Shown piece by piece: positions 24,101-37,700 of a DNA stretch of 64,000 nucleotides. The DNA lies in the NCBI GenBank assembly GCA_964247055.1, contig OZ176054.1, forward strand, positions 6,820,001 to 6,884,000. Direction: 5' to 3'. Origin of the DNA: Paragordius varius (Eukaryota > Nematomorpha). The position numbers and the translations under genes were made by a program. The first letter of the stretch is position 1; each line of letters begins with the position of its first letter. The notes under the pieces are model-generated. The model ran no database searches. It was not told where the DNA came from and was given only the letters and a program-made list of their open reading frames with translations.

Positions 24101-27100
24101 ATTTATGTATAATTTTCTTTATCCCGACATTTTGGTCAATATAAACACTTTTATAATTAGCAACGGTCTTTAAAAATGTGAATTATCTATTCTGGCTATT
24201 CATATTTAATAATTTATTTCCTGTTTTTTATATTATACCCTAGCAAGAATAGATTTAAGTTTTTGGTTTTTAACTAATTAAAATATGGTTGATGTCCTTT
24301 TTTCTTATAATACCCCTACATAACATTTAAAGCATGCCATTTTTACACCAATGCAGTTTTTTTTTACAATGGTTATGTAAACTGTTTGATAATATGGACA
24401 CTTACAATTTTATAATGTTTATTTAATTTGATCGAAAAGGGGACCTACGGGGGGCCCCTTTGTCATTTTGAGAGATATTTTTATTTACATGGTGCTTACA
24501 AATTTAGCATATATAATGACAAATATTTATTTTATGTTTGTTTGTAATAACATTGCAACATATTCTATGCTAATAAATAAATATTCTAGGAATAAAATTT
24601 TTATAGCTAATATTTTGATTATAAATATATTGTATCAATCATATTTTTCCCCTAGGAGTTATTTATAACCATCCCTAATTTACATATGTGTTGAAATTAT
24701 TTAAATTTACTATATACACGTTATTATTTATACAATATATCACCACTTTCGTATGGTCATACAAGTTCAAGGGTGGCTAGTTAGAAAAGTTATAACCATC
24801 TAAATTGCATCGTTAATACTAAATTTATATTTAAGAAATTTACATAAATATTGAATACATTTTTTAAATAATGAGATGGTAAATTTTGTTGATTTATGTA
24901 TGTAATTTGTTTTATTTGGCTAGTAACGTGGATAATAAGTTTTTGAAATCTATAAATTTCTGAAGATTCAATTTATTTTATAATATTTGAGCACATAACT
25001 TTTATTTTTTGATTTATATACGGGTAGCGATCTAAACTGCCAAATTACGACAAAAGAATACTATTTTTAAAATATCTGAATTTTTAAAAAACCATTTTTC
25101 AACCAATTCCCCTCCTATGTTTTGTTTTATCAATTTTTTGTGGTTAAATTTTTATTGAGGAATGTAGAAATATTTGCATGCATACATATTAACATAAATT
25201 AAACCATTATGCAATGCTATAAAAAATATATATACAATATAAAAATAAAAAGGGAGGGAGGCAGTAAAATTCTTTCTTTCATCATCATTATTATTCCATG
25301 ATCATATGTGGTTTTTTCTAATACTAAACAAAAATATATAGATAGATAAAAACTTTATTATATAATATATTTAGGTAAAAATAGGATGTTTTAATCACAC
25401 ACAGTATAATGCTGTGGAAATATAGGTAAAATTTTTAATATTAATTTTAATGTTATTTATGTATATACTAAAACTTTCACTTGTTTCACGATGAATGCAA
25501 ATCCACAATAATTAGATCCACTTATTTTTTGCAACAACTGATTAAATAAGGATTTAATAATTATTCTTTGATAAATTATCCATTTTATAGTTAGGGATGC
25601 GATTATTGCTCAACTACGGTTATTATTGCAAAATACAGATTATTTATTGAAGAATCAATAATGAATAAGGGTTTGATTTACATATTTTGAATGTCTTTTA
25701 AACATAATTTGAACATTGTCTGGTGTTACAAAAGTTTCCGTGAAATGAATCGTCTGCTTGTTTCGTATAATTATTGTCTGCTTGTTTGATCATGTCGTCT
25801 TGGCCATTTTTACTTATCTGACCTAACCAATACATGACAAGATTTATTTAGATTAAGCAATCATTTATGGCGAGTAAATTTTGTTTTGTTATAATTTAGT
25901 AAAGGAATTGTAAAACACACCTTAACCACGTTGCGATTTTGTACCAATATGCATTTTAATAATTGATCAACTAATATCAGGGTAACATAAAGTTATGTAA
26001 AATTAGATACCAATATTATGCATGTTGAATCATATCAAAAAATTATGTTGACAATCCTATCTTACTGTCTTGTCTTTTTTTGCTTACTCGTAGTATAAGT
26101 ATATTTTTTAAAATATGTAAGGTGTTTTATTTCACGTATTAAACGTATATATGTATACCTGAAAAATGAAATTTGAGATAATTGACAATAATTTTATTAT
26201 TACGTATAGAGTAAAGTAACGGTATACGCGGTTTATTTTACACAAAAAAGAGTGGTATTTTTTACACCGTAGAATAATGCCTAACAATATGACAGTTATT
26301 ATAATTTTTAAAACGTTTAAATTAGAATTATTTATTATACCTTGTTATAATTTTCTAATATATATTTGGTGAGTTGTTTTGATCTCTATTTACCAATGTT
26401 ACTTTTGTTCACACACTATACTATAGCAAGCATTTGCTAGCATTTAACAGCTAACATCATTTTTAAATGAATGGGTTCGAAATCTAACATAGAGGGTTTT
26501 TGCGTTAATTTATAGCTTATTCATATTATTGACAATGACAAAAGGTATTATTTTAAATATAATGGGCATTGTTATTAATAAAGGTAAATCGCTCTTTATT
26601 TCCCATTTTAGCTTATTTAAAATAAGTCCCAATTTTTTCATTCTGTATAAAAAGCCACGCTTTAGTCATCTCTATATAATAGTAGTTGTGCATGTATTTT
26701 TCTATCCTTAGTTTTGTCTGTAGAGCGCGCACATTTTCGTTAAATCGATAATTTTTTTACTATTTGACACTTTTATTAATATTAAAATATATATAGATAG
26801 ATAAATATAGATTATATAAATGCTTAATGTTATATATATACATATAATATTTCTGAAAAAGTTTAAGCTAAAATCGAAAAGTTTACTTTGGTAAATATAC
26901 ATTACCATTTTTTCCGCTAACTTATAATATATGCCAAAAATTTAAAACTGTGCAACTGAGGAATAATTAACAAAACAAAAGTAATTAATGAATATATATC
27001 TTCTAAGAGAAATTTAGCGATAAAAAACTGAGATTTTATCTTAACAAAATCTGAATTATATTATATACTTAGTTATTCTCGTAAATAATATTTGTTAAAC

Positions 27101-27499
27101 TTTTCCCTAAAATGCCGCCGGTATTTTAAGTATTGTAATATTATTGTAGATAATGCATAGATATGGTTATTTTTAAATTTATCCATCTTATAAGTTAATC
27201 TCTCTTATACATTTTTATTAATAATTTGGCTAAAATTTTAGGCCCAAAAATCTTCCGTGATATATATTTTCCATGTTTTTAATCATAAAAATTGCTAAAC
27301 AGGTTTCAAATACGCTTTAATTGTTAAAATTTTTAAGTTATAACAATCGTATTTTGATTATATTCACATCGCATGATTTAAAATTTTCTCTATTTGAAGA
27401 AATATTTATCATATTTAAAAATATAAGAGCAATTTATACAAATTAAATGTTAATCTAAACATATTTTTGTTTTTTTTAAATATGTATTAAAATAATTTG
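21158..27499. other. AT-rich gene desert
   Basis: More than 6 kb with no gene I can support. It contains one copy of a dispersed repeat (21785-22060) and a short GC-rich patch (AAAGGGG-ACCTACGG-GGGGCCCCTTT, near 24437-24462). Short frames in it look random. Confidence 0.5.
21785..22060 (+). repeat. dispersed repeat, copy 2
   Basis: Matches the reverse complement of 15845-16070, ending in the shared CCCCGATTTTGT block near 22022. The middle also resembles 43710-43830. Confidence 0.5.
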
Positions 27500-27507
27500 G
27501 TTTAAAG

Positions 27508-27700
27508 CACAGTGTCACGCGGCTCGCGAAAATTGATAGTTTTTAATTATAAATTTGCTGAATAAGTTTTTTCAAATTTTCGCTAATGAACTGGTAAAAA
27601 TGATGTTCAAATACTAAAAAATATTTATTTATGCCCATAGTTTTTGAATGCTCGGTTTTTTAAAGTCGAATGCGGTCTATAGAGATTTGTGTGGCCCCTG
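27508..27700. mobile_element. hAT MITE with near-perfect 8-bp duplication
   Basis: 193 bp. The ends read CACAGTGTCACGCGGCTCGCG and ...TGTGTGGCCCCTG, the CAG-G..GCGGC style of many hAT elements. The flanks are GTTTAAAG (27500-27507) and GTTTGAAG (27701-27708), 7 of 8 identical, as expected for a hAT target duplication. No coding. Confidence 0.65.
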
Positions 27701-28341
27701 GTTTGAAGAAAATAATTGTAAATTTATTATTGTATTTGATAATTGCACTTAAATGACTTATAAGTCCTGAAACCAAAAGCACGATGGGATGCAACTGTTA
27801 TAAAGTTATATCATAACATTAAATATATTTTATATAGGTTAAGCCTTGTCACATTCATTTTTATTTTTGTATCTAATGTAATACTATTACAAAATAGCAT
27901 CTTTTAATCATTTATGATTTAAATATTAATCACCATAGCTAATTATCCTGTTGTATACACAATAAAATGAGTCACAATATGTTTTAATTTACGATTAAAT
28001 CCAATATTAAAAATATTGAATGTTTAATACCAGTAATAGGATGCATATACAATATATCTGCATAGCTAAACATATATTTAACTCTTTCTCTTTATATTAT
28101 ATATTTTTTTATTAATAAAAGGTAGGTAGGTAATTAAAATTTAGAGATTAACCAATCAGCTTAAGCTTATTTAATAAAAAAAGGTAAAAAAAGCGCGCAT
28201 GTATTGAAGATATGTGGTATCTATCATGTTTGAAAACTATTTTTTCATATATTTTTTACAATTACTTAATACTGCACAGCAAGATAGTTAACTAACTAAC
28301 TTTTAATAATATCCCTTTTCTCACGTGCACACTAACTGTAA

Positions 28342-28917
28342 TCTTTATATTTATAAAAATGGAAAGTGGTGGCTTTGTGATCTGTTTCCGGAAAACCGGT
28401 AGACCCATTCAAATCCAAACATCGAAAAAATATATTCATTAATGAATGCCCCGACAATAGCTTCGCCTTTTTTTGAATTCCCCCATTTCGGGCCCACTTC
28501 GTGTCAAAAACGGGTTTTTTGAAAACAAAAGTCCACAAAAATCGTGTTTTTGAGACAATTTTCCGGGTGTTGGACCATTCTTCAAATATGATTTTTGTTT
28601 ACTTATTTTCGATTGCGCCGAACATAGTCGGCTCGCTTTTTTAATTTAGGCCCTCTTTTTACCCGCTCCCCCCGTAAAATGCCATTTTTTTAAAAAAACA
28701 AAGTCCACAAAAATAATTTTTTGAATTTATTTTTCCCCCAAGTAAACAATATATTAGTATGAATGCACCGTTAAATTCCTATGAGATCATAGCTATTAAA
28801 TAATGTTTCGAAATAATCCACATAGATCATTTTATTGTCCCTTTTTTCAAATAGCCCCCCCCCCCAGAAGTCCGAAGGACTTTCTCGGGCTGCGTAGCAG
28901 CACGAGATTTACGTTAG
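28342..28917 (+). mobile_element. Helitron copy 2, short form
   Basis: 576 bp. It starts TCTTTATATTTATAAAAATGG after A (28341) and ends ...TTACGTTAG before T, a one-base change from CTAG. It keeps a fuller 3' hairpin than copy 1: CTCGGGCTGC-GTA-GCAGCACGAG, preceded by GTCCGAAGGAC and a C tract. It lacks most of the internal repeats of copy 1. Confidence 0.85.
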
Positions 28918-30167
28918 TACACATATATATCTATATTATTGGTTCTTTAGTATTTTAATATGATTAAAATATGTATTTTGCTTAATGGCTTCACCAATTA
29001 CAAACAACCCAAAGCAACTAATACAATTTTTCTTAACTGTAGTATAGTTGTTAGTGCAGTTAATGGTTAGTTATTACGTAATATCATGCATGTGTATGTA
29101 AAAGTAAAATATATGCATGTATATGATAGATAGCTGTTAGATAAGCGAAAATATATAGATAAAAAATTAGAGAGAGATGGTTTTTATTCACAGTCAAATT
29201 TATACATCTATATATTTAACTATATAATGTTTAATAATGAAATGAATGGTATATCATATATATATTAGCGCGCAATGAGATAGAAAATAGCCTAACGCCC
29301 TTGACCCGAATTGGATATGTGTATGTTTGTGTGTGTGTATATAATATGCACATATGCAATATATATAGATATATATATGTTTCATATGTTAGTTAAGTTA
29401 GTATATGCATATATATATATATATATGTGTGTATGTGTGTTATTGTAATACAGGCATAATGTAATGTTACTTTTGTATAAATTTATTTATTTTATTAATA
29501 ATATTCTTTCATTCAGGCAGGCGCAAGCTTAATTTTTCTTGCACAGTTAACTAAATCCAATGCACATACTAATCTTCTCCTTTCATTTTGACAGGCATAG
29601 AAAGCATTTTTTTTTCTTGCTTTGTTAACTAACTGTATATTATGTAAGAGAATAATGAGGGGTTATAGCACTTACTGATTTTTGTAAAATTATGTTTTGA
29701 ACAGGTAAAAATCTTGGATATATAACTTAACCTTAAATTGTTATTTTAATTAAAATAATGCCTTTAAAAATTAAAAATTAGGCTCGATTATCCTTTCTAT
29801 AGCCTGTTAGGTGCATCGTTTGTAAACAAATGTCAAAACATTTGTGGCCAATTTTCAAACAGCTGAAAAATCTTGGAAATTAATTTTATTCTAAATATAT
29901 ATTTGCGATAGTTAAATATTTATTTAATAAATCAGCTGATTTTTAAAATCGGAGATTTGGAAGCTATCATTTTAGACCTTAATAATTTACAATAATAAAA
30001 AACAAAAGCCTTTTTATCCAATATATATATTAAAATTTTTATAAATTATATTTTGACAAAATAACTTTGTAATTATAGTTTTTTTTACAAGTTACAAAAA
30101 TAATCCCAACATGTATTCTTACAGAAAAAATATGGTGTCAAATAACGAACGCTTATTCAAACAATAC

Positions 30168-30204
<37 letters not shown>

Positions 30205-31781
30205 TCGGAAACAAATAAGTTTTTGGGCCGGATGCAGAAATAGCTAAACGATCGCACATAAGACTCTAGTTACGCTTTATATCAAACTGCTAATTTAAAA
30301 ATATCAATTAATAATTATTTACCTGTAAAATATTGACAAAATATAGGATTTTTAACACATTGGCAATTCGCATACTTTTTCTATTTTTTTATTTATTTTA
30401 TATTTTAGGTCATATATTTTTTACGAATATGTTTGGTTTTATTTGATGCAATAAAGTGATTTGTGTCAATAAATTATTGCGCTCTATACAAATTCTTTCC
30501 TGTCGCAAATTAATTATGAATGTTAAAATGTAAACGCCCTTTTTTAATTGATTATGATACCTGCCTGTTTACTCAATCTATCTATCTATGTTTTTAAATC
30601 AATTATTAATTATGGTAATAGTTGCGAATCGCTATATTGGTAGCTGCATAGAAACTTTCACTTAACCATTAATTTACATCAAAATTAATTATAACAGAAG
30701 TTGATTAAAACGGTAAATTATGTTATTATGATATATCAATTAAACTAACAAATTCACAGAAGTTTTTATAAAAAGTAAGATATATGTGTTTTAGCGTTAA
30801 CCGAATTATGTTACAAACATACGATATTTTGTCATACTCTGGGTATTTAAAATTTAACAGATTTCTAATACTGTTTAAGTTTTAAAATTTATAGGTTTTT
30901 GCTCTATTATTAGGTAGATGACATTGTTTTGTAACAAACAATTTAAGTGCCAATGTTTTATGTTTGGCGATCGATTCAAATGTTTGGAAATTTCGAATAT
31001 ATTTTTGACACCTTTTGTCCCATTAATGTGTACATAGCTATTTTAAATTTTATAAAAAAACAAAAATAATATACAAATAAATATTTATTTTATATCTTTA
31101 CTCTATTTTTTGCTAAATATAGCCTTCTTTAGTCAATACAAACGAATGCCTCATGGAAATTCCCTACTACTTTTTCCATTAACACTTGCAACAAGGATTT
31201 ATATTAGAGCCCAAATTTAAAAATTGAACCCAGGAAACATTTCAATAATTGAAATAAGCCATTTTTGAGCTTAGCTTAGTTTATTTGCAAATCTACCACC
31301 AATAACTAATTTATATATTCACACATTAATAGCTAATAGCAATAATATAACTATTACCTTGATTTTAAAGTAATTGTAACATGGTATTTATGAAAGTGCA
31401 GAAAAAAGCAAGCACCACAAAAATAAGTAATATGAAAATTCAATCACCATTTATTTCTACACCTAGTCTAGATCTTTTCCCCCAACTTTTGAAAGTATTG
31501 GCTAACCCGTCTCTCAATACAATATGGTTGGTTATATTCAATCCAATGGCTTATGCAAAATTAATCTCAAAAATTTGGAGTAATTTAATTTAATATACAC
31601 ACATTTTTATGGCCAGTTAACAGCTTGTGTGTCGGCGCGCTTTTATACACCTACCTTTTTAAATGTGTATGGATCTCCTTTGCATAACTATCCCAACTCT
31701 CTCCTTGTTGTTAAATGGCTCAACATTTTTTGCACATCATATGTCATACCATATCTTAATGCACAATAACCGTTTAATATC
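28918..31781. other. region upstream of FTZ-F1
   Basis: AT-rich, with mixed TA/TG microsatellites at about 29310-29440 and a (TA)n at 30168-30202. A 70-codon forward frame at 31381-31593 has no recognised similarity. The promoter and any 5' untranslated exons of FTZ-F1 probably lie here, but I cannot place them. Confidence 0.5.
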
Positions 31782-34700
31782 ATGGCTAGTCGTTTAGATA
31801 TCCATTCCTTTTTAACTTCTGCCGCTATAGCTGTTCATACAAACAATACTAACATTAACCATAATGTAAATCACAAAAGTAATCCCAGTAGCAACAACAT
31901 TAATTATCCCAATTCTACCCCGCCGGGGGATACACCAGCACAAAGCAATAGTCAAGATTCTCCAATTTTGGGCCCCAGTTCTGGGGCAGATTTATTGTTG
32001 AGATCCATTAGTCCTTCATACAGTTTGGATGATACCACAGCCGCTGCGGCCTACACTAAATATCATCGGGAAAATAATAGTAGCAGTGATTGCTTACTCA
32101 ATGACGCTGGTGAGGATAATATAGTTGTTGATAGTAAGTCTGGACTTAGTTTTGATGTTCGCAATCACAACAAGGAACCTAATGGCAGTAATCATAACTA
32201 CATAATACATTCTATCACAGATTCCAGCAATCTCTTGGGTACATCAACTACAACAACATCATCATCGAATGATCGAACGCACAAATATTCGACCAACGGT
32301 ATTAGTGGTTCAATCATGACAAAGGATATTGATCTTGGCGATGAGATTAATATGCATCGTTTATTACACAATATTACACATTATAATGCTATTAGTACTT
32401 CTTCTACTTCACCCACAACTAATCTTGACGGTAGTACCCCACCCAAACACAATGGCATAAAGATGGACCCAGATAGTGAAGAATATAATTCTGTTGTTAA
32501 TTATCAACATCAAACTGAACACCTCCTCAATCTAAGCAGTAATGATAATAACATGAATGGTGGAAGTCATCATCATAATAATAGCAGCAGCTTTCTAAAT
32601 GGGTTAACCGGTTATAACTTGTCATTTAATAATCACCAGCATTTAAATCAAGCAGTTAGCAGTAACAACCACAACAATCCGCTGTATAATCACCATCAGC
32701 AGAGCCACCACCATACTTCAAATCTAAGGTTCTTGGAAAGTCCACCCACTAACCTGCTTCTCCTGGGTTGTTCAAGGTCATCGACGATGACCACCACATC
32801 TAACAATGCTAATTATTTGATGAGTATGGGAACGACCCCTCCTACCATTTCATCATCAACACTCGACGTACTTGCTGGCGAAGATGAGGCTTGTCCCGTA
32901 TGTGGTGACAAAGTGTCCGGATACCATTACGGTTTACTTACATGTGAAAGTTGCAAAGGCTTCTTTAAACGAACGGTACAAAACAAAAAGATTTACACGT
33001 GCATAGCTGAGAAATCTTGCGTTATAGATAAGGCTCAACGAAAACGGTGTCCATTTTGTCGTTTCCAAAAGTGTTTGGATGTTGGGATGAAACTTGAAGG
33101 TAACTTTAATATATTGCAATTTTGCTCTTTTTTTTCACTTATTATAACCTTTGATTTGTCTAAATTGAGTTTTATGGCCGTAGACACAATTAAGCAGAGA
33201 TTTTTTTGCTTACATTAAAATCCGAAAAATGCTTAGATAGGCTCATAATTGGTTAATTATCGTGATTGTTATTTATCTTTTTTAATTTGTAAACATAAAG
33301 TCAAAAAGTTGACTCTTATGTAATAATCAAGAAATTTGACGCCCTCAATAACGCTACTTATTTGATAAAACAAAAAGATGGAAAATGAAATGATTATGTG
33401 ACACTAAAAATGACAAAATTAAAATAGAATTTTAATATATTGTACAGTATATAACAGGTATTCTTAACCGAAAACTTTGCAAAAAAAAGTTGGTTTTACA
33501 TTTTTTCAATTTTTTTACATTCTAAAATACCTTTAGTCATTTTTAAATTCATGATATAAAATATTATGGATATAAATAGCTACAAACTAATCAAAAAGAG
33601 CAAAAACTAGTGTTACGTAAAATAACAATTAAACAGTGTATTTTGAAAAAGTATTTTCTATTTTTTGGAACCGCGGTTCTAATGAACACGAATCCGAAAC
33701 AGTTTTTTAGTTTGTTTATTTTCCCAAACGCTTAATGGTTGGTTTCAGTCACTCTATAAAATAACCGTAAATAGGAAAACAGTCAAATCACAATAATTAA
33801 TCTATGTTTCCACTTAAAGTTTAAATATTCTTTCATACTAACACCCAATTTCTGTAGTAACATGATTGGTAATAAAGCTATCACACGGTGTTTTTAGATA
33901 AAGATTAATCTAAAGACACTTTTTGTAAAAATCGAATGTTTAATGCAATTGTTAGTATATTTTTATAGATAAACTCGATTTATGAGCTTTTTTATATAAC
34001 CGGGCGAAATGGTAAAAATATGTTTAATCATCGGACAAATCAAATTGCGCACAAATTAACCATTAATACCAAATATAAGCTAAATATTATTATGAAAAAT
34101 CTCAATAATGCGTATATCAAAGTTTAAAAAGACGGGGATATTTTAGGGTGTTTCGGCATCAAAGTAAAAATTGATTTATTTATATTATGTGCCGTTGAGT
34201 TATTTTGCGGAATTAATTCAGGCATTAGTTTCTTTCAATTAAAAAATTCATTTTATTAAAATAAAATCTATTATTTTAATCGGTGGATACAGACTTAAAA
34301 GCCATTATGGCGCCGGAATCTCCTAATATGTATATTTAAAACACTTTTTCTTCAATTTATATAAATGAATAAAACACATGACATCGTTTATTATCAGTTT
34401 AGCTAGCTAGCATTTCAAGATTTATTACCTCTTTCTCTATTAAGTATATTCTCGCACCATATAATAAATATGACTATGTCCTTTTTTCTGCTATCTATTA
34501 ACCATGACAATGAAAATTATACAAAATCTAACTAAATTATATAACGATATTAATGGACAAAAAGGCCTAAGGCTAAGGTTTTTACAGTTTTTATAATACT
34601 GTCGTCTTTTGATGTGCAATTTTAGCATAAAAAATGCATAACAACATATAAAGTAATCTTTCCTTTGGTCCCTAATGCATTCTTTCTGTTCATCATGAAT

Positions 34701-37700
34701 AAGTAAATAATGGATATATTGTAGTATAGAATGTGTGTGACATAATTTTAACATTGATATCAGATGATCAGCTGGAACTAGGTCTAAAAGCGAACGTACG
34801 TATTTGTAAAATATTCAATACTACAAACACACATTGTGGTTACTATATTATTTATTGGTATAAAACTATAATCATATATATTGCATGAATTGTATGAGCC
34901 AAAAAATCAATAAACATTGTAACTAATAATTTTATTTATTAATTCTTATAACATTTAGCTGGTGGAGTCTGATAAAAAATTAAATTAATATTTTGGTTTT
35001 TTTAGCGTAGAAGGTGACGAATAGTTTTTCTGTTTTATTTTATATAGAATTAAATATTTAAAAGTATTATTATGAAAATATTTTTTTGTAATTTATTATA
35101 CAAATATATATATATATATATATATATAATTTTTCTTAACATAAATTTAATAGCCATATATAGTATTTTTTGAATGTCTGCCAAAAAATGTCTATTAAAA
35201 CCTAACTAGTATAAAACCTATAAATATTTATTTTCGTATTATAATCCAATTTGCATATAAACACAATAATTATATTCCTTCTGGTCCCATTAGTGTCTTC
35301 TTTTATAATATAAAAAAACTTTACACACCCATTTTTTTTGATAGATGAAGAAGATGCTGTAAAAATATTTTTTCTTGAATAATATTGTATTGGAAAAAAT
35401 TTAAGAATATATAATATAGGGTTGTAAAATGCTTATTAATCAAGAATTTAAAAAAATGATAAAAAGCACACAGGAATGTAAATTTGAATGGGCATAAAAT
35501 AGCGGTGAAAATATTTTGAGATTTATATTTTCGAACGACCATTTATATATTAAAATTAAACCATCATTTATTTAATTTTATACTATATCATTATTCAAAA
35601 ACAGCCTACTTGTATTTTCCTTTTTCTTGTTTTATATTAAATTAAAAAGCAGACGAAAAATGATATAATCTATAGTTTCTACTTTTTTCTTATTAATATT
35701 TATTTATTTTGGGTAATCAACCATATTTTTATATTTATTATACATTTTTTGTTTTTACTGTAAAATTAAAGCTGTCAGAGCTGACAGAATGCGTGGAGGC
35801 CGTAACAAATTTGGTCCAATGTATAAGCGTGACCGAGCTCGTAAGATGCAATCATCTCGCACTCGATTGGGATTGAATGGGAGTACCCTCAGTATTAATG
35901 GTACTAATAGTCACTATACGAATAATACGACAAACCATTCTATCCTGAAGAATAACAACAGCAGTAGTCTTTTCACAAGTGGACTTACTTTTACAGCAAC
36001 CGCTTCTTCAGAGTGTCTTTTATCGACAACGTTTAATTCTTCTGTTGTCACTCCACCTCCTCCTCCTATTATATCGCTCAATCATTCATTACGCAGTAAT
36101 AATATAACATCATCGACTACTAGTTTTGTACCATCTATTACGATGAATAATTACAATAATAGTATTATTGGGGGCAATCGCAATTTCATGCATGATTTAT
36201 CTTTGTCGCACAACCATAATAATAATAATAATATCTTTTTATATCACCAAGCCCAACCTCAACAACAACAACAAAATCAAAATGCTCCTTATCCTGAACG
36301 TCAAACTTTAATCACAAGTCTCAATTACAATAAAGCTACCACAACGAAACACCAAATCAACAATGTTGATGTTGATCATATGAATGATGATACGGAGGAA
36401 GATGCGTTTTGTGGCTCCCGCCATTTTTTGGGTCGAATGTCTGAAAATGATACACTTCCTTCCCTATGTTCAAATATAGCAGACCGGGAAAATAGTAGTC
36501 ATTCTTTAACTTCAAATTATCATCAATACTACGCTAATAGCAATGGAAATGGTATTATTCTTGACGAATTTAACACGTCCGATAATATGAAACATGTTGA
36601 TGAACGAAATCGTACCCAGGTTACTCGAAATAAATTTGGTTTGAATGGTGTTGTTGTCCCTGGATATAATAATTCTGCTTCTGACAACACCCTAATGAGT
36701 AAATCAACCCCTAACAAAACTAGTAATATTCCGCTCAATTTATCTCCCACCACTTTTTCTTCAAGCTAGGGTTAGGGGTTACTCGTTCAAAAATGGTCGA
36801 TCTCACTTATAAATGCATTAATTTACAAACTTAACCAATTACAGTCATGTAGACTTTATATTGTTAAAGATTTACTTTTTTTCGTTAATTGGGTATTAAT
36901 ATTTGGTAAAGAATATAAAAACAAGAGCTATATGGTATTACCATATCATATTCTTTAAAAAAGTAAAAGAAGTGTGGGGGAAGGGCGTCGGAAATCTTTA
37001 GTAAAAAATGAAAATCTTAAAATATTGTTATAGGGGAATGGTAATATTTAATCTTTTAGCAAAATTTATATGTTGATTTTTTTTAAAAATTTATTTCGCA
37101 GTACACATATGAAAGAGGATTGACGTGAGAATTAACTAATTAATTTGATGAATATTTTGTATGTTAAAATTTGAGAATATTACAGCAATTTATGTTAACA
37201 TTAAAATATTGTTTTACGTATTTAGATGCGGAATTTTGTGGGTTTTTATTCTTAATAATTTAATAAATAGTAAAATGGGTATTTTAATATTATTTATGAT
37301 TCATAATTAAATTCAACAATTACTATTTTCAACATGATAAATACCTGTATTAATCAAAATTGGTATTATTATTTTAAATAGTTGTTATTAGTAATTAAAA
37401 TACAGGTTATATATTTGTGAAAATTTAATTAGATTATAGATTGGTTTTGTTTTTATGTTTTTCATGGTTAATTTTTATGTGTTTACATTTTAATCAGGTA
37501 AAAATTGCGGTTTTTAAATTTAGTCACATTTAATTTTTTTTGTTTTTTAGGATTTGCATTGCAAATTGTATTTAATTACTACATATTGGAAATTTTAAAA
37601 TACAGGTAAAAATGGCGGTTAATTTCAAATTTATTTATTTTTCATTGGTAATTGTAATTAATTACATATTGTGGACATTTTAATAACTACAGGTAAAAAT

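Noticed and set aside
24431-24474. GC-rich near-palindrome AAAGGGG...CCCCTTT as a possible transposon end or regulatory hairpin
   Set aside because: Single short occurrence with no partner or flanking duplication found.
31782-36769. Contamination from an AT-rich amoeba because of poly-Asn tracts
   Set aside because: The gene is an unmistakable NR5A nuclear receptor, a class found only in animals, and it shares style and introns with its neighbours.
36765-36781. Telomere-like CTAGGGTTAGGGGTTA at the edge of the foldback element, tempting given TERT in the window
   Set aside because: Only about two irregular TTAGGG units, and they are part of the inverted end repeated at 39831-39846; no array.
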